Assembly: GCA_012797825.1 (NCBI GenBank)
Contig: JAAZOI010000310.1
Coordinates: 1-5,341, forward strand
Direction of reading: 5' to 3'
DNA from: Eubacteriaceae bacterium
GTDB taxonomy: Bacteria; Bacillota; Clostridia; Eubacteriales; UBA1433
Length of the DNA: 5,341 nt
Of this stretch, positions 4,968 to 5,341 are shown in pieces (positions within the stretch are counted from its first letter, which is position 1; each line of letters opens with the position of its first letter). The notes beneath the pieces are model-generated. The model had not been told where the DNA came from and ran no database searches. It worked only from the letters and a program-made list of their open reading frames with translations. A program made the translations under genes and the position numbers.

Positions 4968-5002
4968 AAAAAAACACCACCCCATGTAATTATGGAGTGG
5001 TG
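4968..5002 (-). terminator. Array terminator T5, closing the Imm74-like gene
   Basis: CACCACTCC (5002-4994) pairs with GGGGTGGTG (4983-4975) around a 10-base loop with one G-U wobble in minus-strand RNA, followed by seven U (4974-4968). It begins 20 bases after the stop codon at 5023. The linker beyond it keeps GTTGGG but lacks the TTGCAT promoter. Confidence 0.85.
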
Positions 5003-5022
5003 CAGTAATATGTTTGATGTAA

Positions 5023-5268
5023 CTATTCTACAATTTCCGATTGAGGATATTTTTTTAACTCTTGTTTTATTAACTCAACTATTTCTTTTTTCGTTTTTTC
5101 ATCTATTTCTGTATGCTCTAATCCATCCCAATTTTTGATTGTACTTGCATATAATGCTACTCCTCCAATTAAATGGTCTGCATCCATAGTAACACTTTTG
5201 CCTTTATATTTTCCTTCTTCAAATGTGACAGTAATTCTGTCAGGTCCGGGATTGCCTTTTATTTTCAT
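5023..5268 (-). CDS. Imm74-like immunity protein (81 aa)
   Basis: An 81-aa soluble protein that I tentatively place in the Imm74 family of polymorphic-toxin immunity proteins. The resemblance, from memory, lies in the strands at about 11-30, the central HLIGGVALYASTIKNWDG (32-49), with its glycine pair, tyrosine and Ixx[WY]-type motif, and the charged C-terminal helix (about 55-73). Proteins of this kind bind and neutralise the toxin domain encoded just upstream. The context agrees: ATG 5268 is 2 bases after the stop of an upstream gene, and its AGGAGG lies inside that gene's last two codons, so translation is coupled. Terminator T5 follows. The family call is uncertain; the gene itself is not. 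Confidence 0.75.
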   Translation of the reverse strand: MKIKGNPGPDRITVTFEEGKYKGKSVTMDADHLIGGVALYASTIKNWDGLEHTEIDEKTKKEIVELIKQELKKYPQSEIVE

Positions 5269-5270
5269 TA

Positions 5271-5341
5271 TTACCTCCTAAAAATAGTTGTTTTCTCAAG
5301 AGTTTCAGGATCAATTAGAATAATTTCTGTAACATCACTAG
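5271..5341 (-). CDS. C-terminal 22 residues of an upstream gene, possibly a polymorphic toxin
   Basis: A frame enters from the right edge and stops at TAA 5273-5271. Its last 22 residues begin SDVTEIILIDPETLEK and end TTIFRR. The final AGG AGG codons double as the ribosome binding site of the Imm74-like gene. The frame, the codons and the tight coupling support a real gene. A short strand, turn (DPET) and strand at the C-terminus is common in secreted toxin domains that precede an immunity gene, but this fragment holds no catalytic motif, so the toxin call rests on position. Confidence 0.6.
   Translation of the reverse strand, partial: SDVTEIILIDPETLEKTTIFRR

Noticed and set aside
288..5002. 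CRISPR-like repeats
   Set aside because: The five repeats are spaced by whole genes at irregular distances, their copies vary, and no short unique spacers or cas genes are present.

Overview
This AT-rich window looks like a chromosomal accessory region of a low-GC Gram-positive bacterium, most likely a Clostridia-class Bacillota. The evidence is AGGAGG-type ribosome binding sites, SigA-like TTGNNN-17-TATAAA promoters, U-tract terminators, and one secreted protein with a sortase (LPQTG) anchor. No rRNA, tRNA, CRISPR array, transposase or integrase is visible.

Most of the window is a minus-strand array of small cytosolic genes resembling a polymorphic-toxin immunity locus. Read right to left (transcription order) it holds: the last 22 codons of an upstream gene, possibly a toxin; an 81-aa Imm74-like protein; a two-gene unit A1-B1 (103 and 161 aa); a single 152-aa gene; a second two-gene unit A2-B2 (84 and 162 aa); then, beyond an interruption, a decayed stretch, a 69-aa cysteine-containing protein, and the start of another small gene running off the left edge. 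A1/A2 are paralogous in their C-terminal halves and B1/B2 along their whole length, so a two-gene module has been duplicated.

The most striking feature is modularity. Every complete minus-strand unit ends in a copy of the same hairpin terminator (five copies: 288-323, 2596-2628, 3460-3493, 4052-4088, 4968-5002). At three of these copies a near-identical promoter follows within about 25 bp on the downstream side, or a relic of one does; a fourth intact promoter stands alone at 774-802. Each unit is thus a promoter-gene(s)-terminator cassette, and the shared boundaries offer homology for reshuffling, duplication and loss. The copies are mosaic, which suggests that this has happened.

The array is interrupted by one plus-strand gene (977-2449) for a 490-aa secreted, leucine-rich-repeat, cell-wall-anchored protein with its own promoter and terminator. 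On its left are a possible 3' gene remnant, a promoter with no intact first gene, and a second short remnant containing an 8-bp hairpin; on its right is a decayed promoter copy. Functions of the small proteins are inferred from context and resemblance only; none was checked against a database.
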